DNA of 64,000 bases from Nissolia schottii (lineage: Eukaryota; Streptophyta; Magnoliopsida; Fabales; Fabaceae). Positions within the stretch are counted from its first letter, which is position 1. Every line of letters starts with the position of its first letter. Positions 11,614 to 23,146 of this stretch are shown piece by piece. The notes under the pieces are model-generated. The model worked only from the letters and a program-made list of their open reading frames with translations, was not told where the DNA came from and did not search any database. Where the stretch lies: the NCBI GenBank assembly GCA_003254905.1, contig QANU01015990.1, forward strand, positions 8,923 to 72,922, given 5' to 3'. The position numbers were made by a program, and so were the translations under genes.

Positions 11614-11946
11614 TCAATCCTCCTCAGGGTCTTCCTCCTTGGGGTCTTCATCCTCCTCAAGGTCCTTTTCGATGGGGTTTTCCTCGTCCACTTCCCAGAA
11701 GGGGGAGTCGTAGTCAGGCGGGTCGGACTCCCCGTCCACGTCCCAGAAGGGGGAGCCGTAGTCAAGGTCGTCGGATTTGTCGCCAGTCTCCCACCGCGAG
11801 GCTAGCCAAGTGCGTAGACCTAGAGACTCGGGTGGGGATGTCGCGGTGGGGACCGAGTTTGGGTCCATCTCCATGTCTTTATCATAGGGTGCGGGCTCGT
11901 CGTCTTCAATGGCGATAGGAGCAGAGGGATGATCGCCTAGGGCCAT
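11614..11946 (-). CDS. Acidic hypothetical ORF within CACTA remnants
   Basis: A 110-aa frame starting at an ATG at 11946. It is strongly acidic and proline-rich, ending in runs of Glu/Asp (EEDEDPKEEDPEED). It holds an internal duplication: DYGSPFWDVDGESDPP followed by DYDSPFWEVDEENP. No known domain is recognised. It lies between a CACTA end and the DUF4216 fragment in the same orientation as the latter, so it may be the acidic tail of a transposon protein or a short transposon ORF. It could also be spurious. Confidence 0.35.
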   Translation of the reverse strand: MALGDHPSAPIAIEDDEPAPYDKDMEMDPNSVPTATSPPESLGLRTWLASRWETGDKSDDLDYGSPFWDVDGESDPPDYDSPFWEVDEENPIEKDLEEDEDPKEEDPEED

Positions 11947-12112
11947 AGGTTTGCGTATGCTATAGAAATTTGTATTTAATAACTAATTATGAAATAAAGC
12001 AATCAATACTAAAATATTAAAGAAAAATAAAGCAATTAAATTGTATAAGACAATAATAGTAATAACAAAAGAAATTTAATATTTAAATTGTTCAAATAAT
12101 TACAAATATTAG

Positions 12113-12720
12113 TTAGTCTAACGATGAAAGGTAAACATTATCATCGCCATTTTCAGAATTTAGGTCCTCGTCAAAATCATCTTCTTCCCCATCATTGTCG
12201 ACATCACCAGTTGATTGTTGATAGAGGTTAGAAAGTTGGAATATTTCTGGTTCGTCGTCTGTTGCTAACAATGTGCTTGTATCTGTTGTTTGAACAATTG
12301 TTGCGGGGATTGGGTCCGGCGCTTGATATGGTTGATCATTCGATGAGTGTTCAGCTGATTGCAAGCCATCTAACTCAATGCAGCCACTCAGTTTGCTTTT
12401 GATCACAACTTTCCAGCTTGATTGAGTAGCTCCTGGATAGCTAGCGTAGTAAACTTGTTTGGCTCTTTCAGCAACGATGAATGGATCATATCCGTTGTAC
12501 CGCCTTGCATGATTAATCTTAGTAACGTAGTAATCCGGATGAGTTCGTGTTCCGTTCGGGGAAGGATCGTACCAATCACAACAGAAGAGACTAACGTGAT
12601 TAGATGGGCTAGTGTGTTTATATTCTAATACAAGTATCTTTTGAAGCACTCCGTAGAAATCAGCACTTGTTTCATCAGTATTAGAATATTCACCCTTGAC
12701 ACAAACACAACTGTTGTCTT
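12113..12720 (-). pseudogene. CACTA protein fragment with DUF4216 domain
   Basis: Read from 12720 down: DNSCVCVKGEYSN..., then DFYGVLQKILVLEYKH, LFCCDWYDPSPNGTRTHPDY, YNGYDPFIVAERAKQVYYAS and WKVVIKS. This is the DUF4216 domain found C-terminal to TNP2 in plant CACTA proteins. The C-terminus is acidic (DNDGEEDDFDEDLNSENGDD). The upstream exon with TNP2/DUF4218 is missing: the frame runs into the element end at 12721. An apparent GTG start at 12649 is only a track artefact; the reading frame continues upstream without a start. Confidence 0.8.
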
Positions 12721-12860
12721 TCTTTATTTAGCAATGGATGGATCCGTCGCTATTTTCTTAATTTAGCGAGGAAATTCTATTTCATTGGGAATTCCGTCGC
12801 TAACGCAAAATATAGCAATGGATTGCGTTTCCGTTGCTAAAATCCATTTTTCTAGTAGTG
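12721..12860 (-). mobile_element. Right end of a second CACTA family
   Basis: On the minus strand the end reads CACTACTAGAAAAATGG, followed by subterminal AGCGACGGA and CCATTGCTA motifs. It directly abuts the DUF4216 fragment, suggesting an internally deleted element. Its subterminal repeats differ from those at 10195, and the 3-bp flanks (TGT on the left, AAA on the right) do not match, so the two ends probably do not belong together. Confidence 0.7.
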
Positions 12861-14937
12861 AAAGAATAATGAGTAAAGTGATTGGCTAAATCTCACCAGC
12901 TTTTCAAAATCTATTTCACATCGTCCAAATTATTATTATTATTATATTATTATTATTATTATATTCATCTTTTATTCTAACAAACCAATTTAGCAATTCA
13001 TGCTATATATAAGTCCACCAATATAATCTAGTGGCATCACCAACTCCTACAAATAACTAATCCAAATTACTATTACACTCTAATCTCATTAGTTATTATG
13101 ACTTCTTCAGATATAAAACTACAATCTTAGATGATGTTTTTGATAACCCTACTCCTCTTATTGGTGGAACCGTACCAGCAAGTCGACTGTTAGTCGATTC
13201 AACAAAGCATGTCCATAAATAGTGCTACAGATTAATAAGGAAGCAATGTTTAAAATAAATTTAAAGAATATGGAATAAAATTTTACTTAGTATCTTGTTT
13301 ATTGTAATTATTTTGCCTTTACTATGATTTTTTTTAAGCAGTTTTACTACGAATCTTGATTATACTATATTCTTCGTTGAGTTGTCCATATTGCAATATA
13401 TTAAAAAAAGTTAAACAGTATCTCACCCTTAGATAATGTAATTCAACCATTAAATACCGAAACAATTAAGAAAAGTAAAAAATAGACAAAATCTACAAAC
13501 TCATATTATTTAAACATTATGAAAATCCTAGAATACCATTGATATGTTCCACAAAACATATAAATAGACATGAACAGTGGTTCTTTCATCAATAGCATTC
13601 ACTATAAACTTAACTAAACTATCACATCTAAGCCTATTATCCTCAATAAAGTTTATAGATCCCATTAACAAATAAACCTTCCTATGTCTCTGCTTGCCCC
13701 AATGTAAATGCACGTTGTATCTTTTACGAAAAAAATTGAACAGACGAATTCTAGATGACCTTGAGGGAAAAACCTGCTTAGCAAATACAGTTGAAAACGT
13801 CTACAATAGTACAACATAATTGCATAAAAAATGTCAAGAAAATTTAAAATGGTGACTATATAAAAGTAATTTACCAGACATTCTTTATGCCTCATTGAAC
13901 ACGTTATCTTTTTTTTCAAAGTTGAATAGATTTGGCGGAGGAGGTGATTTTGCAACAATTTGGGGGAGAATTGGTGGAAGAACTGCAACATGGTTGAAAA
14001 AAAAACCTATAAGAAATAATTTTAAGGATCGTCAAAGATTTCTATCAATAAGTTCTTGTGAAAAAGTCATAGATTGACGACGAAATGGAATGAATTTTAG
14101 TTAAATAAGATAAATGAGAGTTGTGAATAAAAGAGATTTATGAGTATCAGAGGAGATATAAAAAGTGAGTAATAGACGGTTAGTGAGTGGGAGATGAAAA
14201 ATGGGAGGGTAATATTTATAGTGAAAACAGTATATGAAACTGGGTTGAATTTACTTTCCCAAAACACGTTGAAAAAAATCGTGTTACTTTAAATAAAAAT
14301 TTAACTAAAATTGATTTTTTTCCCCAATAGTTAATAGATAAAGCTTACCTCAGGAGCTTTAAAACCTCTATTGCATCTACTGATTATGATTATTAAAATG
14401 TGCATTACATCATTAATACGTACTCAACCACAAAAAGAAATTGCGTCACCGATGCACACACGAATCACCATGGAGGGAGTATTATTTTCTTTCAAATTTA
14501 TTTTATTTGATTTCTTTTCAGATAGTAGTAAGAAAACATAATTCTTTGGTTTCCAATGAAAGCATTACATTAAATGCATTTCATTGAAATTGCACATCAC
14601 TTGCTATAAGTCACAAAATTATCAATGCAAACTTCATATATTTTGACTTGTGATTTTTTATAACCATCCAAATAATTAATACCAAATGTTTACAAATTAC
14701 GAATTAAAAGTGTTAAAAAAATACAAATTAAAAACTAATTTACAAATTAGAAGGAATGTCTCCTTAAAAATTTACTAATCTTGAGAAATTGAAATATTTA
14801 AAAATATTTATGATTTTGTAATCAATGCTAATAATGATTGGAATATGAGATTTCTTGAAAATCTAAATTTGATAATTATTCTAAATTATTTGCTTGCTTA
14901 TAGTTATTCTTTACTATTATAAATAGAGTCGTGATTA
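12861..14937. other. AT-rich intergenic stretch
   Basis: Contains an ATT trinucleotide run (~12931-12961) and poly-A/T tracts. Short frames near 13528-14077 on both strands carry no recognisable domain and overlap each other, so I call no gene. Confidence 0.5.
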
Positions 14938-15199
14938 TTGCACACCAAGTTATTGCACTCCTGGTGCATACCTCGGCAATGACTACCCACAGCACATGCG
15001 AAACTGTCTCTCTCACCTTTCACATTTCGCGCTTTCTCTCATGACTTTTCTTCTTCAAGAGCTCTTGCAACCTAATTATTTCTTCATCTGTTCCCTTTAT
15101 TTATCTTTCGTTTTGTCCATCTTTATGTTCAAAGTCCATCAAATGCTTTCCTCTATTGTGTGTGTATATATATAACAATTATGCCATATTATTTAATAA

Positions 15200-15904
15200 G
15201 GTTAGGTCTGAGTTCACAAAAAGGTTGTTTCTGTTTATTTAAACTGGTTGTATCTTAAATAACAAAAATGTTTGGTCTTTTACTTTGGTAAGGTTGTGTC
15301 TGTTTTCACCAAAGGGTTTATATATATATATATATATATATAAAGAACAGTTAGGTCATGTTGTTTAGTAAGGTTAAGTCTTAGTTTACGAAAAGGTTGT
15401 GTCAGTTTATTTAAACTAGTTGTGTCTCAAATAACAAAGAGGTTAGGTCTGTTTTCACCAAAGGATACACACACACAAAGAACAGTTAGGTCTGAGTTCA
15501 CAAAAAGGTTGTGTCTAATTATAATAAAAGGTTGTTCTGTTTATTTAAACTGGTTATGTCTCAAACAACAAAAATGTTAGGTCTATTTTCACCAAAGGGT
15601 TTNNNNNNNNNNNNNNNNNNNNNNNNNNNNNNNNNNNNNNNNNNNNNNNNNNNNNNNNNNNNNNNNNNNNNNNNNNNNNNNNNNNNNNNNNNNNNNNNNN
15701 NNNNNNNNNNNNNNNNNNNNNNNNNNNNNNNNNNNNNNNNNNNNNNNNNNNNNNNNNNNNNNNNNNNNNNNNNNNNNNNTATATATATATATATTTATAC
15801 ACACACACATATATAAAGAACGGTTAGGTCTGAGTTCACTAAAATGTTGTGTCTAAGTATAATAAAATGTTGTGTCTGTTTATTTAAACTTTTCACCAAA
15901 GGGT

Positions 15905-15946
<42 letters not shown>

Positions 15947-16075
15947 AACGATTAGGTCTGAGTTCACGAAAAAGTTGTGTCTAAGTATAATAAAAGGTTG
16001 TGTCTGTTTATTTAAACTGGTTGTGTCTAAAACAACAAAAAGGTTAGGTCTTTTACTTTAGTAAGGTTCTGTCTG
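15200..16075 (+). repeat. GTTAGGTCTG/GTTGTGTCTG minisatellite
   Basis: Units of roughly 125-135 bp repeat the order AAAGAACAGTTAGGTCTGAG, GGTTGTGTCTGTTTATTTAA, ACTGGTTGTGTCTC, TTTTCACCAAAGGGTTT, then a TA or CA run. Successive AAAGAAC(A/G) landmarks lie near 15342, 15477, 15816 and 15943. The TA runs vary in length between units, which probably caused the assembly gap. Confidence 0.8.
15603..15779. other. Assembly gap (177 N)
   Basis: A run of N flanked by the minisatellite and a (TA)n tract. The true length is unknown. Frames that cross it are artefacts. Confidence 0.98.
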
Positions 16076-16287
16076 TGTTTTTTATATGCTTAAACATAGC
16101 AATGTGATTAGTGAAAACAATAAAAAAATGAAAAAACAAAATCTCCATATCCAAATTGAGAGAGAGCGTGTGGAAATTGTTATATTTGAGTCGCGTGAGT
16201 GGTTATGGTAGAGCGTGCTAAGTCAGCAAATTTAAGTTTGCAAAATAGCTTTGGTGTGTAATAGGTGTACAATAGTTAGGTGTGCAA

Positions 16288-17391
16288 GAATAATTATCCT
16301 TATAAATTTGACCATACATACTCATTGATACTTATTAGAATTTGAATATGAATTTTCATACATTGAAATATCTATTGAATTTTTCTTTTATAAATTCTTA
16401 AAAGTTTAAACTAACTATTATTTAAATTACTATTCTTGAAATTAAATATTTTGCAGGAATACATTTTAAATCCAATATATTATTCAAATATTTATTGGGT
16501 TGAGGATAATACTAAATTACGAGAAGAAGAAATTGATTTTTGTATAGACAAGTAAGTTTGTATTATCCCACAAAACAAGGAATAGAGCGGTTACAAAAGA
16601 GTAATATACCCCATAAACATGACACATTCATAGGGCATCAAAATCAAATACAAAAGAATCTCTACAAAACTCAAACCTAATCAATCATAATACATCCCAA
16701 ACTAAATTAAAAAAAAAACATTATATACTTAATCTTTACAAAACCAAAAAAGAATCAATCATAATGTGCTCCAAATAATTCAAAAATAGTTGAATACATA
16801 CACTGTTTCTTCATAACTTAAATTGATATGCTTGTGTGTGCTCGGTTTCTCCATGACCCATGTATTGTTGTTTAGAGTGTTATCTGTTGCGACAAAATGC
16901 AATTTCAATTAATGAGACCACAACATCATAGTGACAATGAAAACACCTCATACAATATGAGGAAAAAAGAAGAAGAAGGAAAAACAAATCAAACACTAAA
17001 AAACATATTTTCTTCGAAAAAGTTGTGTAAACTCTCTTCCAAATCTCCATTCACTTTGATTCATTAGTACTCCCTCACAATTTTCTGAATGTAAGATCAA
17101 CATTGATCAAGGTCAATGAAAAAGCAGTGGATGCAATAACGTCTGAAGCATTTAAAAAAATGAAAAAAAAAATAGAGGAATTAAGAAAGTTACATACTTA
17201 TGACCAAAAGCTTTACTCCAATAGCCTGCATTAATTTATAATTTCTTGTTGTGGAGAGGATGCAAAATTGGTTACTTTCACGAGAATCGCAAGGCTGAAG
17301 AAAAGAGGGAGAATAATTCTGAAGGTATGTGAGACAATAGTAAAGTATAGAGTCACAGGAAGTGCTCCAAAGAAACTATTTTGATTGTTTT
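16288..17391. other. AT-rich intergenic stretch
   Basis: Poly-A tracts and no supported frame. I see no recognisable element ends inside it. Confidence 0.5.
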
Positions 17392-17662
17392 TGTTATGGA
17401 CTAAATGTTGGGTTGCTTGGGCCTTAGTAAAGGCCCAATGCTACACTCATCTTTTTATAAATAATCCAACAACTTAAGGTATGATAATATTCTACCCTTA
17501 ACCTAGGACCTAATACACTTATTGACTTGAGCGTCTGAGTGTGTGTATGTAGGTACACCCCCACCATCGGATAAGAGACTGGAACCACCAAGGAAGGAGG
17601 TTGCTCAATCGTTAGAATGCTCCCAATCTTTACAATCTCAACTACCCTGGAACCATACCTCA
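17392..17662 (+). mobile_element. Short Tat-like LTR, left copy
   Basis: Starts TGTTATGGACTAAATG and contains ACTTATTGACTTGAGCGTCT and a GTAGGTACACCCCC segment equivalent to the U5 of the LTR at 5971. It parallels 21751-21961 closely up to ATACCTCA, after which the two diverge. About 271 bp; it holds ~68 bp near its start that the right copy lacks. Confidence 0.65.
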
Positions 17663-17896
17663 GGCAAGCTAGAAAACATCATAAGAAGGCAGTGCATCTA
17701 GCCATCCAAATGGCAGGCTAAACTTACCAAAGAAGATGGGAAAGATAGCCAACTGAATGGAAAACCACCATACAAGAAGAAAATGACAAAGATAGTCAAT
17801 GCAATGACAACAATAGCCAACCAAATGGCAGGTCAACCACAAAAGAAGTAGAGGAGGGAAAAACTATTCAACCAAATGACAATCTAAAAAACATCA

Positions 17897-19063
17897 TGAC
17901 CCAGAAAAAAAGGGCCATGTCTCTTGCGAGACGTAGGCATTTTGTGTGAGATGCAAGGCAAGAAAGTCAGCACGCTGCAACGGTGTGACGTTGGGCGTGC
18001 TGCAGCGCCCAGGGAACGCTATAGCACATTGGGAAATTTTACTGTAGCGCATTGGAAAATTAGTCCTACATCGATTAGAGCTATAGAAGGGGTCTCCTCC
18101 TCTCCCTATATAAAGAGGCTTCCCATGAGTGTGTTTAGAGCTTGAAATGTCACACTTTTGTGAGACTTTTCGCTCCAATTATCTTTTTATTTCTTTTCTC
18201 CATCTCGTTTTTGGTTTGTGGAGAAGCAATGCCTCCACATAGGGTGTCAGAAGCTCCCAGCTTAGTGCTCCTTAGCGGCCAACCATTTTAAGGTGAGTGA
18301 CTTTCTTCACGGTCTATTTTAGACTATGTATTTATTTTTAAAGTTATTTATTTATTTAAAATTATTTTATTTATGAATTTATGAAGTTAGTTATTATTAA
18401 GAATTCTTTTATTTAATTAGTTGTTTTCTTATGATTATTTAATTAGAAACTCTTTATTTATGAAGTAGATATTTATGAAACTATTTTAGAAATACATGAG
18501 ACCCCATGTTTTATTGCATTAAATAAAGTCATATTGCGTGTGTATGATTAGTATTAAGTGATATAGATATATTCATGTTGTTTAGTTAAACCTTTAAAAA
18601 GATCATGGTTAAGGAAAAATTCCAGTGGGAGAAGAGTTATGTTAAGGAAAAGTTCTAGCTAAAGACAAGACTTAGTATTTAAGTTGTCCATTGTGACACA
18701 CCTCTCTTACCTGGGAACCTCCCTAAGCATTCGATCTTAGTCTACCTTTATTTTCGCAAGATAAAAACATTTAATATATTAAGTCATGATATGCTATTAG
18801 TATCAGTTAAAGGATTATGTTTTCACGTTATGTTATGTATTTAAAATTGTTTTCATGGGGATATATTTAGGATAGAACTGTAAGCCAGCGACAACCTACG
18901 TTGACGCTAGTATACATTGTAAGATCGTAAAGTAGAATAAGATTCATGTAGATTTAGGGGCAAGAGCTTAAAGCCCGGACATGGCAGGAACAACTAAACC
19001 ATAATGCTCAGAATGTCTATATAGAGAACTCCCTACTTGCTTATGTTCTTAAATGTTTTTAAG

Positions 19064-19111
<48 letters not shown>

Positions 19112-19132
19112 GTATGAACGTTTTCATGATTG

Positions 19133-19175
<43 letters not shown>

Positions 19176-19631
19176 GTATTGCATTTGCATGTCATGGTTA
19201 CGAACTATCCCATGTAACCGTGGGGTTTTTCGTTCACTGAGCGATGACTCACCCCTCATCAACCTTTTTTAGATATCATTGATGAAGATGCCCTGCTTGT
19301 TTAGTAGATCTCAGTAGTTTGGATTCTTGGTGAGCTTCACGTTTTCATGAAGTATTCTTCAGTTATTTCAGTTTTTAGGATAATTTATATTCATGCTAGT
19401 CTTTAAAGTACTCCAGTGGACTACAAGCAGAGTATAGTGTATTTTAAATTATATATATTTCATAACTTGCAAAGGATCTTTTTATTTATATTATATTATG
19501 ATGCGTTTTATTTAAATATATTTCTTATTTATTTATAAAGTTGCGCAATTTTCACAATTAGCATGTTAGGAGGCTTTTGCAAGGGGAACTCGTCCCTTGC
19601 GTGTCGGTAATGATTTATGGGGTTGTTACAG
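17897..19631 (+). mobile_element. Nested Tekay-like LTR
   Basis: Has a TATA box (CTATATAAAGAGG, ~18108), a downstream block with CACTGAGCGATGACTCACCCC (~19235) and an end GGGGTTGTTACA (19631), features typical of Tekay/Del LTRs. The interior also holds (ATT)n and (TA)n microsatellites. The left boundary is uncertain and no 5-bp target duplication could be confirmed. Confidence 0.45.
19063..19172. repeat. (TTA)n and (TA)n microsatellites
   Basis: A trinucleotide ATT run at 19063-19111 is followed by a (TA)n run at 19133-19172. Confidence 0.95.
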
Positions 19632-21750
19632 AAAAATCCAACAAAATGTAACCCGGAATCATCGCCTCAGTAAAAGGCACCTAAACATAAAAGGCACCTA
19701 GAGGACGAAAAGTTCCGCCAAAGACAACCAACTCAATGGCAAAGAACACTGATTTAATGACTAGGCTGAAGCCATAGTCACCTACATCTCCATAAGACAT
19801 GTTTGATTCTGTCATCAACTATCCACAAATAGTGAATAAAAAAGGTCTTCAAAGAAAAAAACAAAGGATAAATGTGTTACGAAAAACTATTAACTCCCTC
19901 GAGCTGATCACTCAGGTGTTGAGAAAAGCAAAATTACTGCAGAAAACTCACACAAAAGCTCTTGACGAAGAAGCCACAAGAAAGCATATAAAAAGTACTG
20001 CAGATGACATATCCCAAAGTCTCTAATGAGATATCAAACAAAACAGAGGAAAAGTAAAGCAATGACAGTTATACAAGCTCTACAAAAGCCAGCATTTTGG
20101 GACGCGCAACAGAAGAAATGGGTTTCCTTGAAAAATAAATTCTGAAAGACAAAAACCCAAAAAACAGAGTACAAACATTATGGGCCTCCTCGAAAAATAA
20201 AATCTAAAGGACAAGAACCCAAAGACAACTATTCGTAAGGAGAGTACAAACGCTCAGGGCCTCTTTGAAAACTAATTTCCGAATGCAGAAAACCGGAATG
20301 CACTCGGAAGTGAATCATTATGGAGAACCAAAGGCAAGGGAATAAATTAGGTCTAGCTTAAACCAAAAGACTGAATAATGGAAGATTAAGCAAAATGAAA
20401 TAAATTTTGCCAAGTAAAGGAAACTCGTGTAGAGCCATTCAAAGCCTCTTTCTCATCTGTTATCATAGAAATAAGGAACCATATACAACAACATAGGAGC
20501 AACGTTATAGGGTCGATCAATACCCTGAGGTAAAGCCCTCGGCGAAGAGTACATGCCTGGATCTTTCTTAAATAAACAATTTAAGAACCAACTTAAGAAC
20601 TCATCTTAAAAAAGGAAGAGAGCCAATGAAAAAAAGACAAGATACTTAGCCAAATAAATGCTCCAAGTATGAATGAGAAGAAGAATTCTTAATGTCAAAA
20701 GCCCAAACAAGAGGCATTAAAATGACAAGCTCATAAATGAGAAACGACCTCAAAGTAATCCTAGAACCACATGACACCAGGTGAGAATGCCTAAATTGAG
20801 TTCTGCTAATTTGGGAAGACCAATTCAGGTAAAGAAGGCTAACTCAAGGATAGTGGTCCCGGGAATAGCTTTTCAAAGTTTCCCAAGCACCTAAATGAGA
20901 AACATCTCCACAAAGAATTCTAGGTTGAACGTCGAGTATCATGAATAAGAGAACAAATAGGGCTTTTTCAAACAGCTCAGGAGATGATCTTGGTCACAAA
21001 AGGGGCACTTGCAACCAATTTAGTGAGGGAACATAACATGGTCAACCAATTCTCCTATACAAAAGCTCCAACATAGAGGATTTCAAGGAATTTGAAATAG
21101 AAGAAGAATGCCTCTAAACTTATGTGAGAAGCGCAAAAAAAATGGCTTAGCTTGATGGACACTAGACCCTGACACAAGCATAGTAGCTTCCGCTGAAGAC
21201 ATGCAGGTGTATTCTCAAGATACGGGTTGTCATGAAGTATGCAAAACATGACTTTGAATTAGGAAAGTCGCGCTAATGCGATTTCTCCAACATTTTGTCT
21301 TTTGATATTAATAAAAGAAGAGCAAAGTCCTCAAAAGGTCTCATGTTTACAAAGAATTCTGAGGTTCGACTACAATACACTCGTAGAGATCAAAGGTAAG
21401 GGCATGGAACGCCCATGTTCCACCTCACTGGATAACTTCTCAAAGAACTGGGGCACAAACACCCTTGCTTCAACCTTACTTACGACGGCCGGGAACATGA
21501 ATGGCTCAAGATCTAACTTCTAAACAATAAATAAAAAGGCTTTCAAGGAGCCTCGACATGCCAACGGAGAACACCCCAGCTTCGTTCTCCCGCATTAGAA
21601 AGGAAGCTTTAAGTGGTCTCATTACATCAATGTTGAACACTCATGTCCTTATTTCACCACCCAGAAAAAAGGCCTAGCAAAGTGTCTCATCATATGGACA
21701 TAGAACACAAGCCAAAGGCTTACCGCCTTCAACCCAAGCAAGGGCACTGT

Positions 21751-21961
21751 TATGGACTATAAATAATCCAATAAACCTCAAGGTATGATAACATTCTAAC
21801 CTTAACCTAGAACCTAATACACTTATTGACTTGAGCATCTGAGTGTGTGCAGGTACCCCCAACAGTCGAACAAGAGACTAGAACCACAAAGGAAATATGT
21901 TTCTCAGCCTTCGAAATGCTCCCAATCTCTACACTCTCAGGTACCCTAAAACCATTCCTCA
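21751..21961 (+). mobile_element. Short Tat-like LTR, right copy
   Basis: Starts TGTTATGGACTATAAATAA and ends ATTCCTCA; collinear with 17392-17662 (AAGGTATGATAA, CTAATACACTTATTGACTTG, CAGGTACCCCCAACAGTCG). It has a deletion after the first 12 bp relative to the left copy. Flanking 5-mers of the pair do not match, so it may not be a simple insertion. Confidence 0.6.
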
Positions 21962-23146
21962 TGTTACCACGTAACAGTTTTCTAATGATAGAATCTGTGA
22001 GGATGATTCAAAACAAAAAAAAAATATAAGAAGAAAAAAAAAACTACAAATTTTCTATTGAGAGAGACGTAGAAGCTTCACTNATTGAGAAAAAGATGGG
22101 GATTAGGGTTGTGAAAATCAAATGAGAGAGAAAGGGAAAGAGGGCAATAAGATAAAGGGAAAGAGATTAGGGTTATGAATTGAGAGAGGGGGGCTAGAAG
22201 AGGGGAGTCAAAGAAACTGTATGGGAAGGAAATAAATTTAATTGTTTTCAATTCCAATCCTTTTAATTGAATTTGACTATTTGATTAAAACATTAATGGA
22301 GATTCTATTTCGTCTGACCTAATCTCACCTGTTAAATATTTAGAAGTTAATTTTATCCGTTTGTAATGTTTTAGAGAGAAAAGAATGCTTATTAGAGTGC
22401 CACATCAGCATGATTTTGACTTATATTCCATGTCTATTAGAATATTAATATGATATGATATAACAACATTTGTAAAAAATTTAATAAAAAATATTTGAAT
22501 TTACCATATAAAAAAATAAAAAATATCTCAAAATGTATGATACTTTTCCATATTAGCTTCGATACTTTTGAAGTTGTCTACTCCTCATACAATGTGTCAT
22601 TATTATTTTATAGAAACATAATAAATACTGGTATTTTAACATATATTATTTTGGTAATCTTTAATAACGATAAGTGTCTTTCTTGGTATTGGATTTTATA
22701 ATTCAATTTGACATATATTATTTGAAAAGAGAAAAGGTATATCCTCTTTAATTATAGATGGTAAGTACAGATTACTATTATTAAAAAAAAACGTCATAAT
22801 AATTATGATAATATATATATATGTCAATTAAAACATACTATATACTAAAAAGTTTGAAATAATGACCGTCAAGATAAAACAAAAATTCAAGTTTTATAAA
22901 ATTAAAATTTTAATTAGATAATCAGTAGCAAATTGTAAGCTTGACTCGAATAAAAAACATTTTTAGTTTACCATATTTATCTATACGGATAGCTTTTTAA
23001 ATTTACTCAGATGTAAATCGATGCATGCACTCGATCTGGTGCTCGCTGCTCTTGATATTCAATTGATTCCTCCATTTTTTTCTGGCCTGATTTCTTGTGT
23101 CCAACCTTCAATTGTTTCTTAGATTGATTTTGGGTTGAATCTCAAA
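21962..23146. other. Intergenic DNA upstream of the AP2/ERF gene
   Basis: AT-rich, no supported frame; contains an N at 22083. The promoter of the gene starting at 23147 must lie here, but I see no unambiguous TATA box. Confidence 0.5.

Larger units (their letters stand above)
14938..16287. mobile_element. Terminal-inverted-repeat element with internal minisatellite
   Basis: The left end TTGCACACCAAGTTATTGCA (14938) matches the reverse complement of the right end, which reads TTGCACACCTAACTATTG (ending at 16287), with mismatches over about 40 bp. Between them lies a tandem array and an assembly gap; no transposase is visible. No convincing target duplication is seen. A non-autonomous DNA transposon is the best reading; superfamily is uncertain. 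Confidence 0.6.
17663..21750 (+). mobile_element. Non-coding interior of a degraded LTR element
   Basis: Lies between two similar short LTRs in direct orientation. No gag, protease or reverse transcriptase frame is readable; the best frame (19799-20026) is a 75-aa lysine-rich peptide without a known domain. The size and lack of coding potential fit a non-autonomous or heavily decayed element. A second LTR is nested at about 17897-19631. Confidence 0.5.

Noticed and set aside
10195-12860. A single intact non-autonomous CACTA element
   Set aside because: Ends have different subterminal repeats and the 3-bp flanks (TGT and AAA) differ; recorded as two fused remnants.
15511-15816. ORFs spanning the N run
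   Set aside because: The translation is mostly X residues; they are artefacts of the gap.
17392-21961. Intact TRIM/LARD retrotransposon
   Set aside because: The two LTR-like copies are diverged by indels, flanking 5-mers do not match and no primer-binding site is recognisable, so only a degraded element is claimed.
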